NCBI GenBank assembly: GCA_024742575.1
Contig: JANSYF010000006.1
Span: 23,306 to 87,305 of the forward strand
DNA: 64,000 nt
Direction: 5' to 3'
DNA from: Paracoccaceae bacterium
GTDB lineage: Bacteria; Pseudomonadota; Alphaproteobacteria; Rhodobacterales; Rhodobacteraceae
Below are positions 18,784 through 27,222 of this stretch, piece after piece (position 1 is the first letter of the stretch; every line of letters begins with the position of its first letter). Below the pieces are notes generated by a model, which saw only the letters and a program-made list of their open reading frames with translations, was not told the DNA's origin and did no database searches. A program made the translations under genes and the position numbers.

Positions 18784-19242
18784 ATGAAACGTCTCGCAAC
18801 GACACTGGCCGCAATCACAATTGCCGCAGCCAGCCTGACCGCCGCCCCTGTCCTAGCCCAAGAGGAAGGTAAGCCGGGCCTCTTCGTCAACCTGACAACT
18901 GACGACACGTGGTCTGCCGCAAAAGCGATTATGTTCGCCCACGACAAAGCGCTCAAGAACGGGCACGAACCTGTCGCGATCTGGCTGAACGTTCGGGCTG
19001 TCTATTTGGCCGACAAAAAGCGACCCAGCCACATACACGGGCTGATGGCGGAAAACGGCATCTCGATCCAAGACATGCTGACCGCGTTCATTGCCGATGG
19101 CGGGCAGGTCTTCATGTGCAGCGCCTGTTCCAAAGCCGCCGGGCTGACCGAGGCCGACTATATCGATGGCGTGACCATGGGAACATGGCCGGTGGTCGAA
19201 GGCCTACTGTTCGATCCCGACGTCAAAACCCTCGCTTGGTAA
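18784..19242 (+). CDS. Exported DsrE-like protein in the cyd operon
   Basis: 152 residues with a cleavable signal peptide (MKRLATTLAAITIAAAS, ending VLAQ). The mature part resembles the DsrE/DsrF-like fold: FVNLTTDDTWSAAKAIMFAHDKALKNG and a CSAC cysteine pair near residue 110. DsrE-family proteins carry sulfur in the cytoplasm; this one is predicted periplasmic. ATG 18784 has GGAG six bases upstream. It lies between cydB and cydX, so a job linked to the bd oxidase or to sulfide handling is inferred from context. Confidence 0.75.
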   Translation: MKRLATTLAAITIAAASLTAAPVLAQEEGKPGLFVNLTTDDTWSAAKAIMFAHDKALKNGHEPVAIWLNVRAVYLADKKRPSHIHGLMAENGISIQDMLTAFIADGGQVFMCSACSKAAGLTEADYIDGVTMGTWPVVEGLLFDPDVKTLAW

Positions 19243-19259
19243 ACAGAAAGGATTAGCAC

Positions 19260-19397
19260 ATGTGGTATTTTGCCTGGCTTCTCGGACTTCCCCTCGCCGC
19301 TCTTTTCGCCGTGCTGAATGCAATTTGGCTCGAGATGCGGACTGACGCTTGTTTCTCGGACGAAGGCGACTGTCCGATGGGTGAACACACCCACTGA
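19260..19397 (+). CDS. cydX: Small cytochrome bd subunit CydX
   Basis: A 45-residue protein starting MWYFAWLLGLPLAALF, with one membrane helix and the NAIWLE motif. This is the hallmark of CydX, which stabilises the heme b595/d site of the bd oxidase. The tail after the helix is acidic and contains two cysteines (DACFSDEGDCP) and a final HTH, longer and more Cys-rich than the E. coli tail. GAAAGGA precedes the ATG. It is separated from cydB by the DsrE-like gene, an unusual order. Confidence 0.9.
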   Translation: MWYFAWLLGLPLAALFAVLNAIWLEMRTDACFSDEGDCPMGEHTH

Positions 19398-19403
19398 ACG
19401 ACC

Positions 19404-19464
19404 GGGGGCTTGTTCCTTCCTCCCCCAGTCCGGTGCGGGCCCCGTTATGGCAAGGGGTCCGCAC
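19404..19464 (+). other. Two successive hairpins between cydX and the next gene
   Basis: First, GGGGG at 19404-19408 pairs with CCCCC at 19422-19426. Then GTGCGG-G-CCCC (19433-19443) pairs with GGGG-T-CCGCAC (19454-19464) in an 11-bp stem with one G-U pair and a 10-base loop. No U-run follows. These may stabilise the 3' end of the cyd message or separate expression of the next gene. Confidence 0.45.
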
Positions 19465-19508
19465 CTCACGATTTCCCAAATGATCCAATCTCAAAAAGGA
19501 CTTTCAAC

Positions 19509-19946
19509 ATGAAATCCCTCGTCCTCGCAGCCTGCGCCTCCATGGCCCTGATCGGACCGGCCCTTGCTCAAGACACCCCTGAAACACTTGTCACGATCCT
19601 GACTGCACCCGAGCCACAAACGCAGCTGATGGCAATGGTTTTGGCAATGCAAGCGGCCCAGCAAGGCGCTGCTCCGCATATCCTACTTTGCGGTCCGGCG
19701 GGCGATATTGCATTGAAAGACGCGCCAGAGTCCGCCACCGCGCCGCAACCGCCGCGTGACATGAGCCCGAAAGGCCTTCTGTCGAAAATCGCTGGAATGC
19801 CGAATGCCAAGGTCGAAGTGTGCGCCATTTACCTACCAGGCAAGCGAGCGCAGGCCGATGCGCTCATGGATGGTGTCACGGTTGCACAACCGCCAGCTAT
19901 GGCCGCTGCCATGATCGCACCGAACGCGCGGATCGCAAGCTACTAA
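19509..19946 (+). CDS. Second exported DsrE-like protein
   Basis: 145 residues with a signal peptide (MKSLVLAACASMALIGPALAQ). The mature protein resembles a compact DsrE-like domain with single cysteines in ILLCGPAG and VEVCAIYLP. I recognise the fold only by general pattern. It follows cydX after two hairpins and precedes a strong terminator, so it is probably the last gene of the cyd unit. It may act with the DsrE-like protein at 18784 and the downstream flavoprotein in periplasmic sulfur handling. Confidence 0.65.
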   Translation: MKSLVLAACASMALIGPALAQDTPETLVTILTAPEPQTQLMAMVLAMQAAQQGAAPHILLCGPAGDIALKDAPESATAPQPPRDMSPKGLLSKIAGMPNAKVEVCAIYLPGKRAQADALMDGVTVAQPPAMAAAMIAPNARIASY

Positions 19947-19952
19947 AGCAAT

Positions 19953-19984
19953 AGCCCGCTTGCCCAAAGGTGTGCGGGCTTTTT
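19953..19984 (+). terminator. Rho-independent terminator ending the cyd operon
   Basis: AGCCCGC (19953-19959) and GCGGGCT (19974-19980) form a perfect 7-bp stem with a 14-base loop, followed directly by TTTT. It lies just after the second DsrE-like gene. Confidence 0.8.
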
Positions 19985-20020
19985 CACCTTCACTTCGGAT
20001 GTATACGGAGGAATACACTC

Positions 20021-21328
20021 ATGGACATCAAGTTCAACAGACGGCAGATGCTGTCGCTTGCGGCTGGTGGCGCGGCATTGGCTGCAACCGGCACCGCAGA
20101 ACGCGCCGAGGCACAGGTCTTAACAAAGGCGCGCATCGTCATCATCGGTGCGGGCGCTGGTGGTACATCGTTGGCGAACCGATTGGTCAAGCGATTGGAC
20201 GGGGCCGAGATCATACTGATCGATCCGCGTGTCGATCATTTGTATCAACCCGGCCTGTCGCTGGTTGCTGCTGGACTGAAGCCCGCTGACTACGTTGTGT
20301 CCAAGACAACCGATTGGCTGCCCAGCGGCATTTCCCTGATTGCCGAAGCCGCAGCTGCCATTGATCCAGAAGCAAAGGTCGTCGACACTACCAGTGGGCA
20401 AAAAATCCCTTACGATTTCCTCGTTGTCGCACCAGGACTTGTTCTTGATCATGACGCGATCGAAGGTTTTTCGCTCGACATGGTGGGAAAGAATGGCATC
20501 GGCGCACTTTATGCTGGACCGCAATACGCGGCCGCAACATGGCAAGCGGCGCAAAACTTCACTGAAAACGGTGGAATTGGATTGTTCACCCGCCCAGAAA
20601 CCGAAATGAAATGCGCGGGCGCTCCGCTTAAGCATACGTTCCTTATCGAAGACATCGCCCGCACAGCCGGAACGCGTGGCAAGGCAGAATATCACTACGC
20701 CGCGCCGCAGGCGTCGTTGTTTGGTGTCCCGATCGTAGCAGAAAAAGTGCGCATGCTGTTCGGCGATCGTGGCATCTCAACCTCGATGCAGCACACGCTG
20801 AAAGCCATCGACGCAGGCCAAAAACGCGCGACCTTCGAAACACCGGATGGCAGCGCAGAGATGGACTACGACTACATCCACGTCATCCCCCCCCAGCGCG
20901 CGCCAGAGGTGATCCGTCAATCCGGACTCAGCTGGGCCGATAAATGGACCGATCAGGGCTGGGTCGAGTGCGACATGGGTAGCTTGCGACACCTGCGTTA
21001 CGATACGATCTGGGCGCTTGGGGATGTGGCTGGCGTGCCCAAAGGCAAAACCGCAGCGTCGGTCAAATGGCAAGTTCCAGTGGTCGAGGAAGGGCTTGCT
21101 TCGGCCATCGAAGGCCGCGAGGCCACCGAGTTCTACAATGGCTACACGTCGTGTCCGATGATCACCCGCGTTGGCCGCGCCATGCTGGTCGAATTCGACT
21201 ACAACAATAATCTGACCCCGTCTTTCCCGGGCATCATCGCACCGCTCGAAGAACTATGGATCAGTTGGCTGATGAAAGAAGTGGCCTTGAAAGCAACCTA
21301 TAACGCCATGTTGCGTGGACGGGCGTAA
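20021..21328 (+). CDS. Exported sulfide:quinone-reductase-like flavoprotein
   Basis: 435 residues. A twin-arginine signal (NRRQMLSLAAGG) leads into an FAD-binding fold with VIIGAGAGGTSLANRL. Two cysteines match the redox pair of sulfide:quinone oxidoreductases (KCAGAPLK and GYTSCPM). The C-terminus is amphipathic, as in membrane-attached SQR. Known reaction of the family: oxidise sulfide to sulfur or polysulfide and reduce quinone. GGAGG precedes the ATG at 20021. A flavocytochrome c flavin subunit is the main alternative, but no cytochrome gene is near. Location next to the bd oxidase suggests quinol is passed to oxygen. Confidence 0.8.
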   Translation: MDIKFNRRQMLSLAAGGAALAATGTAERAEAQVLTKARIVIIGAGAGGTSLANRLVKRLDGAEIILIDPRVDHLYQPGLSLVAAGLKPADYVVSKTTDWLPSGISLIAEAAAAIDPEAKVVDTTSGQKIPYDFLVVAPGLVLDHDAIEGFSLDMVGKNGIGALYAGPQYAAATWQAAQNFTENGGIGLFTRPETEMKCAGAPLKHTFLIEDIARTAGTRGKAEYHYAAPQASLFGVPIVAEKVRMLFGDRGISTSMQHTLKAIDAGQKRATFETPDGSAEMDYDYIHVIPPQRAPEVIRQSGLSWADKWTDQGWVECDMGSLRHLRYDTIWALGDVAGVPKGKTAASVKWQVPVVEEGLASAIEGREATEFYNGYTSCPMITRVGRAMLVEFDYNNNLTPSFPGIIAPLEELWISWLMKEVALKATYNAMLRGRA

Positions 21329-21339
21329 GGAGACCCGAT

Positions 21340-21687
21340 ATGAAAGACCTAACGTTTGGCACACTACTCGCGGTGTTCGAAGAAATCTTCGGAACCGGTC
21401 TGTTCTGGGCAATGGTGAGCTTTGCAGCGCTTGTGACGGTGGGGTACATCTATGTCCTTATCCGGGATCACAGCATTTCGTGGCGCAAATTTCTGCTTGC
21501 GCAACTCTCCATGCCAATTGGCGCGATCGTCTCGGTCTGGTTCGTGCTTTTGATGACAAGCTCGAGACTGAGCGATCTTGGCGGCCCGGTCGACGTTATC
21601 GTCTTCCTAGGCATTGCTGTCGCCGGAGCCATGGGCACGGCAATCTTGGTTTACACCGTCCAGTCTTTGGTTCGGCCTAGACGGTAA
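21340..21687 (+). CDS. Small membrane protein, DUF5368-like
   Basis: 115 residues with three or four hydrophobic helices (FWAMVSFAALVTVGYIYVLI, then two or more toward the C-terminus). It resembles DUF5368 proteins, recalled from Rhodobacterales. Function unknown. It starts 11 bases after the SQR-like gene and is probably co-transcribed, so a membrane anchor or partner role is possible. Confidence 0.6.
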   Translation: MKDLTFGTLLAVFEEIFGTGLFWAMVSFAALVTVGYIYVLIRDHSISWRKFLLAQLSMPIGAIVSVWFVLLMTSSRLSDLGGPVDVIVFLGIAVAGAMGTAILVYTVQSLVRPRR

Positions 21688-21720
21688 GTCGGCCCCTACT
21701 TGATGAGTTACCGACTAGGC
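21675..21720 (+). terminator. Possible interrupted stem after the DUF5368-like gene
   Basis: GCCTAG (21675-21680) pairs with CTAGGC (21715-21720), and TCGG (21689-21692) with CCGA (21711-21714), with an 8-base bulge on one side. It spans the stop codon and is followed by an AT-rich stretch. Weak evidence for termination. Confidence 0.3.
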
Positions 21721-21822
21721 TATTTATCGACGCACGTGATGGTCAATGGCTACGGCTTTGGACGGGCTATTACATTTCTAGATCGCCCGCTTGGCCATAC
21801 CACTTTAGCGATCCCGTTTTAG

Positions 21823-22086
21823 GTTCTTATTACGTGCTCGCTCTTTTCGGGTATCCCGATGGAGATGGAAGAAGCGGCATGGACTTTGGGGTGCACCCGA
21901 TTGCCAGCGTTCACCAAGGTCGTGCTGCCACTTATCCTGCCGGGAATCACAGCCAGCGCAATCTTCGCCTTCGTGCTTTCTTGGAACGGGTTGTTCGCAG
22001 CAGCGGTCCTGACCATTGCCGATCAGGAATTCATAGTCCTTTTTGGGCGCATCGGGATGTGGCAAGACAACGTTGTTGCGGATTAA
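21823..22086 (+). pseudogene. Remnant of a sugar ABC transporter permease (MalG-type)
   Basis: The frame opens after a TAG at 21820-21822. It reads GIPMEMEEAAWTLGCTRLPAF, close to the EAA loop of MalG-type permeases, then KVVLPLILPGITASAIFAF and a final helix. Only the last ~85 residues of an expected ~280 remain, with no start region, and the end runs out of frame into an ATPase remnant. The gene is dead. Confidence 0.75.
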
Positions 22087-22172
22087 CTGCGGAGTGGAAA
22101 CTGCCACAACTGGCGAGGTCTGGATCGGTGGTATTCTTGCGGCTCTTGCGCCAATCCCCAAAGACCGCGCAG
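22037..22172 (+). pseudogene. Remnant of a sugar ABC transporter ATPase (MalK/UgpC-type)
   Basis: Begins after an in-frame TAG at 22034-22036. It keeps a Walker A, GASGCGKTTLLR, then GVETATTGEVWIGG and PKDRA, as at the start of MalK-type ATPases. The rest of the protein is missing. It overlaps the permease remnant in another frame, which indicates a deletion joining the two genes. Confidence 0.7.
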
Positions 22173-22251
22173 CCGCACCTGCCACACGCAACGAAAAGCT
22201 GGGCAAGGTGTGCAACTACCTTTTCCCCAGCCACGATCCAACTGCCCCGAG

Positions 22252-22503
22252 TTCGGCGGCCTACGGTATTGGCGTGGGCCGGTTTGGTTAATCATGAACT
22301 ACATGATCGCCGACGGGCTTGAACGCGCAGACCAAGCAGGGATGGCCGAAAGGATCCGGGCGGGTTCTGTGCGACTGATTGAAAAGAGCGGTTTTGCAGA
22401 GTATCACCATCCAATCACGGTCGAACCCTGCGGCGACGCACATTTTTCATAGATCGCGGCCATGTTGATCGAAATCTTCAGCACTAACGAGGTTGCCGCA
22501 TGA
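22252..22503 (+). pseudogene. 3' remnant of a glycoside hydrolase gene (MGH1/GH63-like)
   Basis: Reads GGLRYWRGPVWLIMNYM followed by ADGLERADQAGMAERIR, the C-terminal helical region of an (alpha/alpha)6-barrel glycosidase. The family sequence HFxWTAAM is interrupted by TAG at 22450-22452 where Trp is expected; the frame then resumes as IAAMLIEIF. Its final TGA overlaps the ATG of the D-lyxose isomerase (ATGA), the relic of an operon junction. Truncated at the 5' end as well. Confidence 0.75.
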
Positions 22504-23186
22504 AACGGTCCCGTATCAATGAAATCATGACCGCTGCAAGCGATATGATCCATAAATTCGGCTTTACCCTTCCGCCCTTCGCTTATTGGACTCCAGAGGA
22601 ATTCAAAGCCCAAAAAAGCGATGCGCGGCATGTAATCGACGCGCGTTGCGGTTGGGACATTACTGACTATGGCGCCGGGCGCTATGATGAAATGGGGCTG
22701 TTCCTGTTCACCCTCCGCAATGGCCTGCTTGCTGATCTGCAACGCGGCGGCGGCATGTGCTATGCGGAAAAGCTGCTGATTTCCAAACAGGATCAGTTGA
22801 GCCCGATGCACACTCATGAACTAAAGGCCGAGGATATCATCAACCGTGGCGGTGCGACACTTGTGGTGGAGCTTTTTGGTTCGGACGACAAAGGTAACTT
22901 TGCCGAAGACAAGGGTGGCACTGTTTGGCTAGATGGTATCCGGCATGAATACGGCCCCGGCGAAAAGCTGCGACTTGCACCAGGCGAAAGCGTAACGCTG
23001 CGACCCGGCGACTGGCATGCTTTCTGGGGGGATGGCGGTGACGTTCTTATTGGGGAAGTGTCGACAGTAAACGACGACGAGACCGACAATATCTTTCGCG
23101 AACCGATTGGTCGGTTTGCCAATGTAGAAGACGACGAGGCCCCCAAGCACCTGCTGGTTAGCGACTACCAATCATGGTTGGGTTGA
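22500..23186 (+). CDS. D-lyxose/D-mannose isomerase family protein
   Basis: Cupin-fold sugar isomerase (YdaE-like), 228 residues, interconverting D-lyxose and D-xylulose in characterised members. Seen: KLLISKQDQLSPMHTHELKAEDIINRGG (the HxH-E metal site, quoted as PMHTHELK) and a second His in GDWHAFWG. GAGG precedes the ATG at 22500, which overlaps the dead glycosidase's stop. It appears intact while the genes before it are degraded, so its expression is uncertain. Confidence 0.8.
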   Translation: MKRSRINEIMTAASDMIHKFGFTLPPFAYWTPEEFKAQKSDARHVIDARCGWDITDYGAGRYDEMGLFLFTLRNGLLADLQRGGGMCYAEKLLISKQDQLSPMHTHELKAEDIINRGGATLVVELFGSDDKGNFAEDKGGTVWLDGIRHEYGPGEKLRLAPGESVTLRPGDWHAFWGDGGDVLIGEVSTVNDDETDNIFREPIGRFANVEDDEAPKHLLVSDYQSWLG

Positions 23187-23395
23187 CGCCAGCGATTGTC
23201 GATACCCCACAAACCAGGCGGGATCTTATCAAGCTTCAGCATTCGCTGCCTTTTGGCCGCACGATATGCAACGCGTTCCTTCAAGTTTTTCTGGAACCCT
23301 CCATGGTGAATACGCATGGGTTTCTTGCTCGTCCGTTCTGCTTTCCGCGAATTTTCTCGATTACCCCGTGAACGGCGCCAGGATGCCAAGGCGGA

Positions 23396-24601
23396 TCAAA
23401 TCGCCTCAATCGCTACCGCGATACCCTGCCCCACTCCAATGCACATGGTCGACAATGCGCGCTTGCCTTGGGTGGCCTGCAACTCCAACGCAGCAGAGCC
23501 GACGATCCGGGCGCCAGACATGCCCAACGGATGACCAAGCGCAATTGCACCACCATTGCGGTTCACACGGGGATCATCATCTGCAATGCCAAGGTCTCGC
23601 AGGGTGGCTAGGCCTTGGCTTGCAAAGGCCTCGTTCAGCTCAATCACGTCAAAGTCCGTTTGCGACAACCCCAGCCGTGCCATCAGCTTTTTCGACGCAG
23701 GCGCGGGTCCGAACCCCATGATCCGCGGCGGCACACCAGCGGCCGCCCCTCCCAAGACACGCGCAATCGGTGTCAGACCGTTTGCCTTGGCTGCCGACTC
23801 AGACGCAAGAACCAGCGCCGCTGCGCCATCATTAACACCCGAAGCGTTGCCAGCCGTGACCGATCCGCCTTCGCGGAAGGGCGCACGCAACTTAGCCAGA
23901 TCCTCGAATGTCGTTTCCGGGCGCGGGTGTTCGTCGGTGTCGACGATCCGAGGCTCGCCTTTTCGCTGTGGGATACTGACCGGCGTGATCTCTTGCGCCA
24001 GTCGACCGTTTTTCATCGCTGCCCCAGCCTTACGTTGAGATCGAAGCGCAAAAGCATCCTGATCCTCGCGACTTACAGTGAATTCTTCAGCCACATTTTC
24101 AGCTGTCTCCGGCATGGAGTCGATTCCGTATTGTGCCTTTATCAATGGGTTAACAAAGCGCCAGCCAATGGTTGTGTCATAGATTGACGCGCTGCGCGAA
24201 AAAGCGCTTTCGGCCTTGGGCATGACGAAGGGCGCGCGCGACATACTCTCGACGCCACCGGCAATCATCAGGTCAGCCTCTCCTGCGCGGATTGCCCGCG
24301 CCGCCGTAATCACCGCATCCATGCCCGACCCACAAAGCCGGTTCATCGTTGTGCCGGGCACTGTTTCAGGCAGCCCAGCCAGCAAGAGCGACATGCGCGC
24401 AACATTGCGATTGTCTTCACCAGCTTGATTGGCGCATCCATAAATCACCTCGTCCACCGAGGCCCAATCAACGCTCTTATTCCGTGCCATTAAGGCGCTC
24501 ATCGGGACCGCCCCCAGATCGTCCGCCCGCACCGATGACAAAGCGCCGCCGTATCGCCCGATAGGCGTTCGGATGTAATCGCAGATGTAAACGTCACGCA
24601 T
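23396..24601 (-). CDS. pcaF: 3-oxoadipyl-CoA thiolase
   Basis: Thiolase that splits 3-oxoadipyl-CoA into succinyl-CoA and acetyl-CoA, the last step of beta-ketoadipate and phenylacetate breakdown. 401 residues. Catalytic Cys90 (MNRLCGSGMDA), His in GHPLGMSGAR and Cys in CIGVGQG are present. The N-terminus (YICDYIRTPIGRYGGALSS) is typical of PcaF/PaaJ. The ATG at 24601 overlaps the end of the upstream FadB-type gene by 8 bases; a longer frame to 24682 overlaps that gene and is rejected. No ring-opening genes are nearby, so a dicarboxylate role is possible. Confidence 0.88.
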   Translation of the reverse strand: MRDVYICDYIRTPIGRYGGALSSVRADDLGAVPMSALMARNKSVDWASVDEVIYGCANQAGEDNRNVARMSLLLAGLPETVPGTTMNRLCGSGMDAVITAARAIRAGEADLMIAGGVESMSRAPFVMPKAESAFSRSASIYDTTIGWRFVNPLIKAQYGIDSMPETAENVAEEFTVSREDQDAFALRSQRKAGAAMKNGRLAQEITPVSIPQRKGEPRIVDTDEHPRPETTFEDLAKLRAPFREGGSVTAGNASGVNDGAAALVLASESAAKANGLTPIARVLGGAAAGVPPRIMGFGPAPASKKLMARLGLSQTDFDVIELNEAFASQGLATLRDLGIADDDPRVNRNGGAIALGHPLGMSGARIVGSAALELQATQGKRALSTMCIGVGQGIAVAIEAI

Positions 24602-26696
24602 CGCCGGACTTCCTTTTTTCAATTTCTTCGCGCTCTGCCCAAAGAGGGGCCAGCATGTCTTGAACTGTGCCTGTAAGGGCACCAGGGCCGGCGGCCTTTG
24701 CCACGGCAGCCATCATAGTTTTGATCCGTTCCGCTGGCTGTTCGGAAGCCCACCAAATTGGCCCTCCTGTCCAACGGGGGAAACCGTAGCCGTGTACCAA
24801 TGTCACGTCGATGTCACCGGCACGCTGTGCGACACCTTCTTCCAGAACCAACGCCGCTTCGTTCAGGATTGCGCCCAGTAGCCGGTCTTGAATGTCCTGC
24901 ATTGATACCGCGCGGGGGGTGATCCCCTTGGCCGCGCGAGCCTGATTGATGATCGCAGAGACAACTTCAGACGAACGCGGCTTTCCATCGTCATAATCAT
25001 ACCAGCCGCCGCCAGTCTTGCGCCCAAAACGGCCAGACTCGCACAGCTTGTCTGGTATCTCGACGTAACGCGCAGACGGGTCACGAGTTGCCGCCTGCCG
25101 CTTGCGCATATTCCATGCTATGTCGAGACCAGACATGTCCCCAACCGCAAATGGCCCCATCGCAAACCCGAAATCTGTCGCGGCTGCATCAACGTCTTGG
25201 GGGGATGCGCCCTCTTCAATCAGGAATTCGGCATGCCGCCGATACGCGGCATAGATGCGATTGCCTATAAAACCTTCGGCCACCCGCGCCACCACCGGCT
25301 GTTTTCCAAGTTTCTTGGCAAGCGACAATGCTGTCGCCAATGCACCGTCGGATGTGTCCTTGGCACGCACCACTTCAAGCAGTTTCATGATGTCGGCAGG
25401 GCTGAAAAAATGAAGCCCAACCACGTCTTCTGCACGCGATGTAACCGCGGCAATCTCGTCAATGTCGAGGTAAGAGGTATTGGTCGCCAAAATCGCGCCG
25501 GATTTCAGGATGGTGTCCAGTGTGTGGAACAGTTCTTTCTTCACGGCCATGTCCTCGAACACGGCTTCAAGAACCAGATCGCACGTTGCCAGATCAGACA
25601 TTTCGGCACTTGGCGTCAGAAGTGCCTTTCTCTGTTCGGCCTCATCCGCCGCCAATCGACCTTTGGCCACGCTGGCATCAAGCGCCTGCGCGATGACGTT
25701 TGCAGCCTTGTCGCGTGTTTCCGTGTCGCGTTCGACCAAAGTCACCGGCAGGCCCGCCGCCAACATCGCCCGGCAGATCCCCTGCCCCATAGTCCCGCCG
25801 CCGACAAGACCAACATGTGTGATCTCTGACGGCATGGCCTGCAACCCGTCAACCCGCATCGCCGCACGTTCAGCAAAGAACAGATGGCGAAGCGCAAAGG
25901 CTTCCTCCTCAAGCCGGAAAGTTTGGAAGGCGGCCCTCTCTTTGAGTAGAGCATGGTCTGTTGGCGATTGGGCGGACAGTTTGACAAGGGCAATAGCCTC
26001 AGCGACGTTTGGGCGTCCTTTGCTGCGCCGCAGGGCTTTGCTTGCAGCCGCATCAGTAGATTTCGGGTCGCCTGAAGGTACAGGCAAATCGCGTAGCTTC
26101 CGTTTGTGCGATGCCGTACGGATTGCATCTTGCGCGGCAGTGATCAGGTCCTCAGCCGCGCTGCTATTGGCCAGCGCGTCAACCATCCCCAACGTCAATG
26201 CTTCAGGGGCTGGAACACGCTGGCCGGAACACACCAAGGAAATCGCCTCGGCCACGCCGACAAGGCGTGGCAAACGCTGGGTTCCGCCTGCCCCGGGCAC
26301 CAAACCAAGCGTGACCTCGGGTAGGCCCAGAACCGCGCTCGGCGCAGCCACACGCAGGTCGCACCCCAAGGCCAATTCGAACCCTCCGCCAAGCGATGCG
26401 CCGTGGATCGCGGCACACACAGGGTGCGGGCAATCCTCGATCGCTTTGATCACCTGTGGAAGTTCAGGGGCCGCTAAAGGTGCGCCGAATTCTTTAATGT
26501 CCGACCCAGCGACAAAGCTGCGTCCTGCACCGAGGATCACAACCCCCTGTAAGTCCATCTCAGACGCTTTGACTATACAGGTCAGTAGCCCACGGCGCAC
26601 CGCAGTTGAGCCCGCGTTTACCGGCGGATTGTCTATTGTCACTATCCCAAAGCCGTTGCGGACTTCTAAGCGAACAACATTTTCGTCGCAGTTCAT
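24594..26696 (-). CDS. Bifunctional enoyl-CoA hydratase/3-hydroxyacyl-CoA dehydrogenase (FadB/FadJ-type)
   Basis: 700 residues. The N-terminal crotonase domain (SFVAGSDIKEFGAP, GASLGGGFELALGCD, LGLPEVTLGLVPGAGGTQRLP) keeps the catalytic Glu pair. It is followed by an NAD-binding 3-hydroxyacyl-CoA dehydrogenase (THVGLVGGGTMGQGICRAM) and the C-terminal domain ending in YGFPRWTGGP. The enzyme hydrates enoyl-CoA and oxidises the resulting 3-hydroxyacyl-CoA. With the thiolase it forms a beta-oxidation pair. Its length fits the compact peroxisomal-type fusion. Confidence 0.92.
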   Translation of the reverse strand: MNCDENVVRLEVRNGFGIVTIDNPPVNAGSTAVRRGLLTCIVKASEMDLQGVVILGAGRSFVAGSDIKEFGAPLAAPELPQVIKAIEDCPHPVCAAIHGASLGGGFELALGCDLRVAAPSAVLGLPEVTLGLVPGAGGTQRLPRLVGVAEAISLVCSGQRVPAPEALTLGMVDALANSSAAEDLITAAQDAIRTASHKRKLRDLPVPSGDPKSTDAAASKALRRSKGRPNVAEAIALVKLSAQSPTDHALLKERAAFQTFRLEEEAFALRHLFFAERAAMRVDGLQAMPSEITHVGLVGGGTMGQGICRAMLAAGLPVTLVERDTETRDKAANVIAQALDASVAKGRLAADEAEQRKALLTPSAEMSDLATCDLVLEAVFEDMAVKKELFHTLDTILKSGAILATNTSYLDIDEIAAVTSRAEDVVGLHFFSPADIMKLLEVVRAKDTSDGALATALSLAKKLGKQPVVARVAEGFIGNRIYAAYRRHAEFLIEEGASPQDVDAAATDFGFAMGPFAVGDMSGLDIAWNMRKRQAATRDPSARYVEIPDKLCESGRFGRKTGGGWYDYDDGKPRSSEVVSAIINQARAAKGITPRAVSMQDIQDRLLGAILNEAALVLEEGVAQRAGDIDVTLVHGYGFPRWTGGPIWWASEQPAERIKTMMAAVAKAAGPGALTGTVQDMLAPLWAEREEIEKRKSGDA

Positions 26697-27222
26697 GGTC
26701 GTACTTTCATCGGATTACGTCAGACTGGTTTGAGCCAACACTGTGCGCATGATTTCAACCAATACGTCGACCAAAACTGTGGGGAGTGCGGCAATAAGGT
26801 TTTATGTGCACAAAGACATGTCTCTGCTACCTTAGACAACACCCACACATTTTGGGGCCATTCCTCGGCGATTCACATGGCATTCCTTTCCCCGACCATC
26901 CATGAAGCCACACATTTAGCATTTCAAGTCATGTCATCCTTTGACGCGATTAGGCTCTTGGTAGTGTCCCTGTGTCTAAAGGAGCGCGTTCTTGGATCAA
27001 TCACGTTTCAGCGCATGAACCCAAGCCTCCGACTTAGGCCCATGTAGTGTGCGCGTTCCGCCCGCGACCGCGCCAAGCCGTTTTGCCACCGTCTGCGACC
27101 TGGTGTTTCCAACACCAATGCAGCTGCAAAGAATTTCCAACATCCGTGCCATTCGTCGTGCAAACGGCCAGCCTTGCAATGTGGCGTACTATAATGTCGT
27201 TGAACCGCGTGTGGGCACTCGC
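26697..27222. other. Gap upstream of the FadB-type gene, no supported gene
   Basis: 526 bases between two minus-strand genes. Short open frames on both strands (for example 26730-27047 plus and 27008-27262 minus) overlap one another, are Cys/His/Arg-rich without recognisable motifs and are not called. The promoter of the FadB-thiolase pair should lie at the left end. The stretch may contain a decayed gene that I cannot identify. Confidence 0.35.

Noticed and set aside
23165..23389. Minus-strand open frame of 74 basic residues just after the thiolase stop
   Set aside because: Highly basic, no motif, and it overlaps the end of the D-lyxose isomerase gene; not enough support to call a gene.
25480..26733. 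Plus-strand open frame of 417 residues
   Set aside because: Antisense shadow of the FadB-type gene; Ser/Arg/Ala-rich composition and no motifs.
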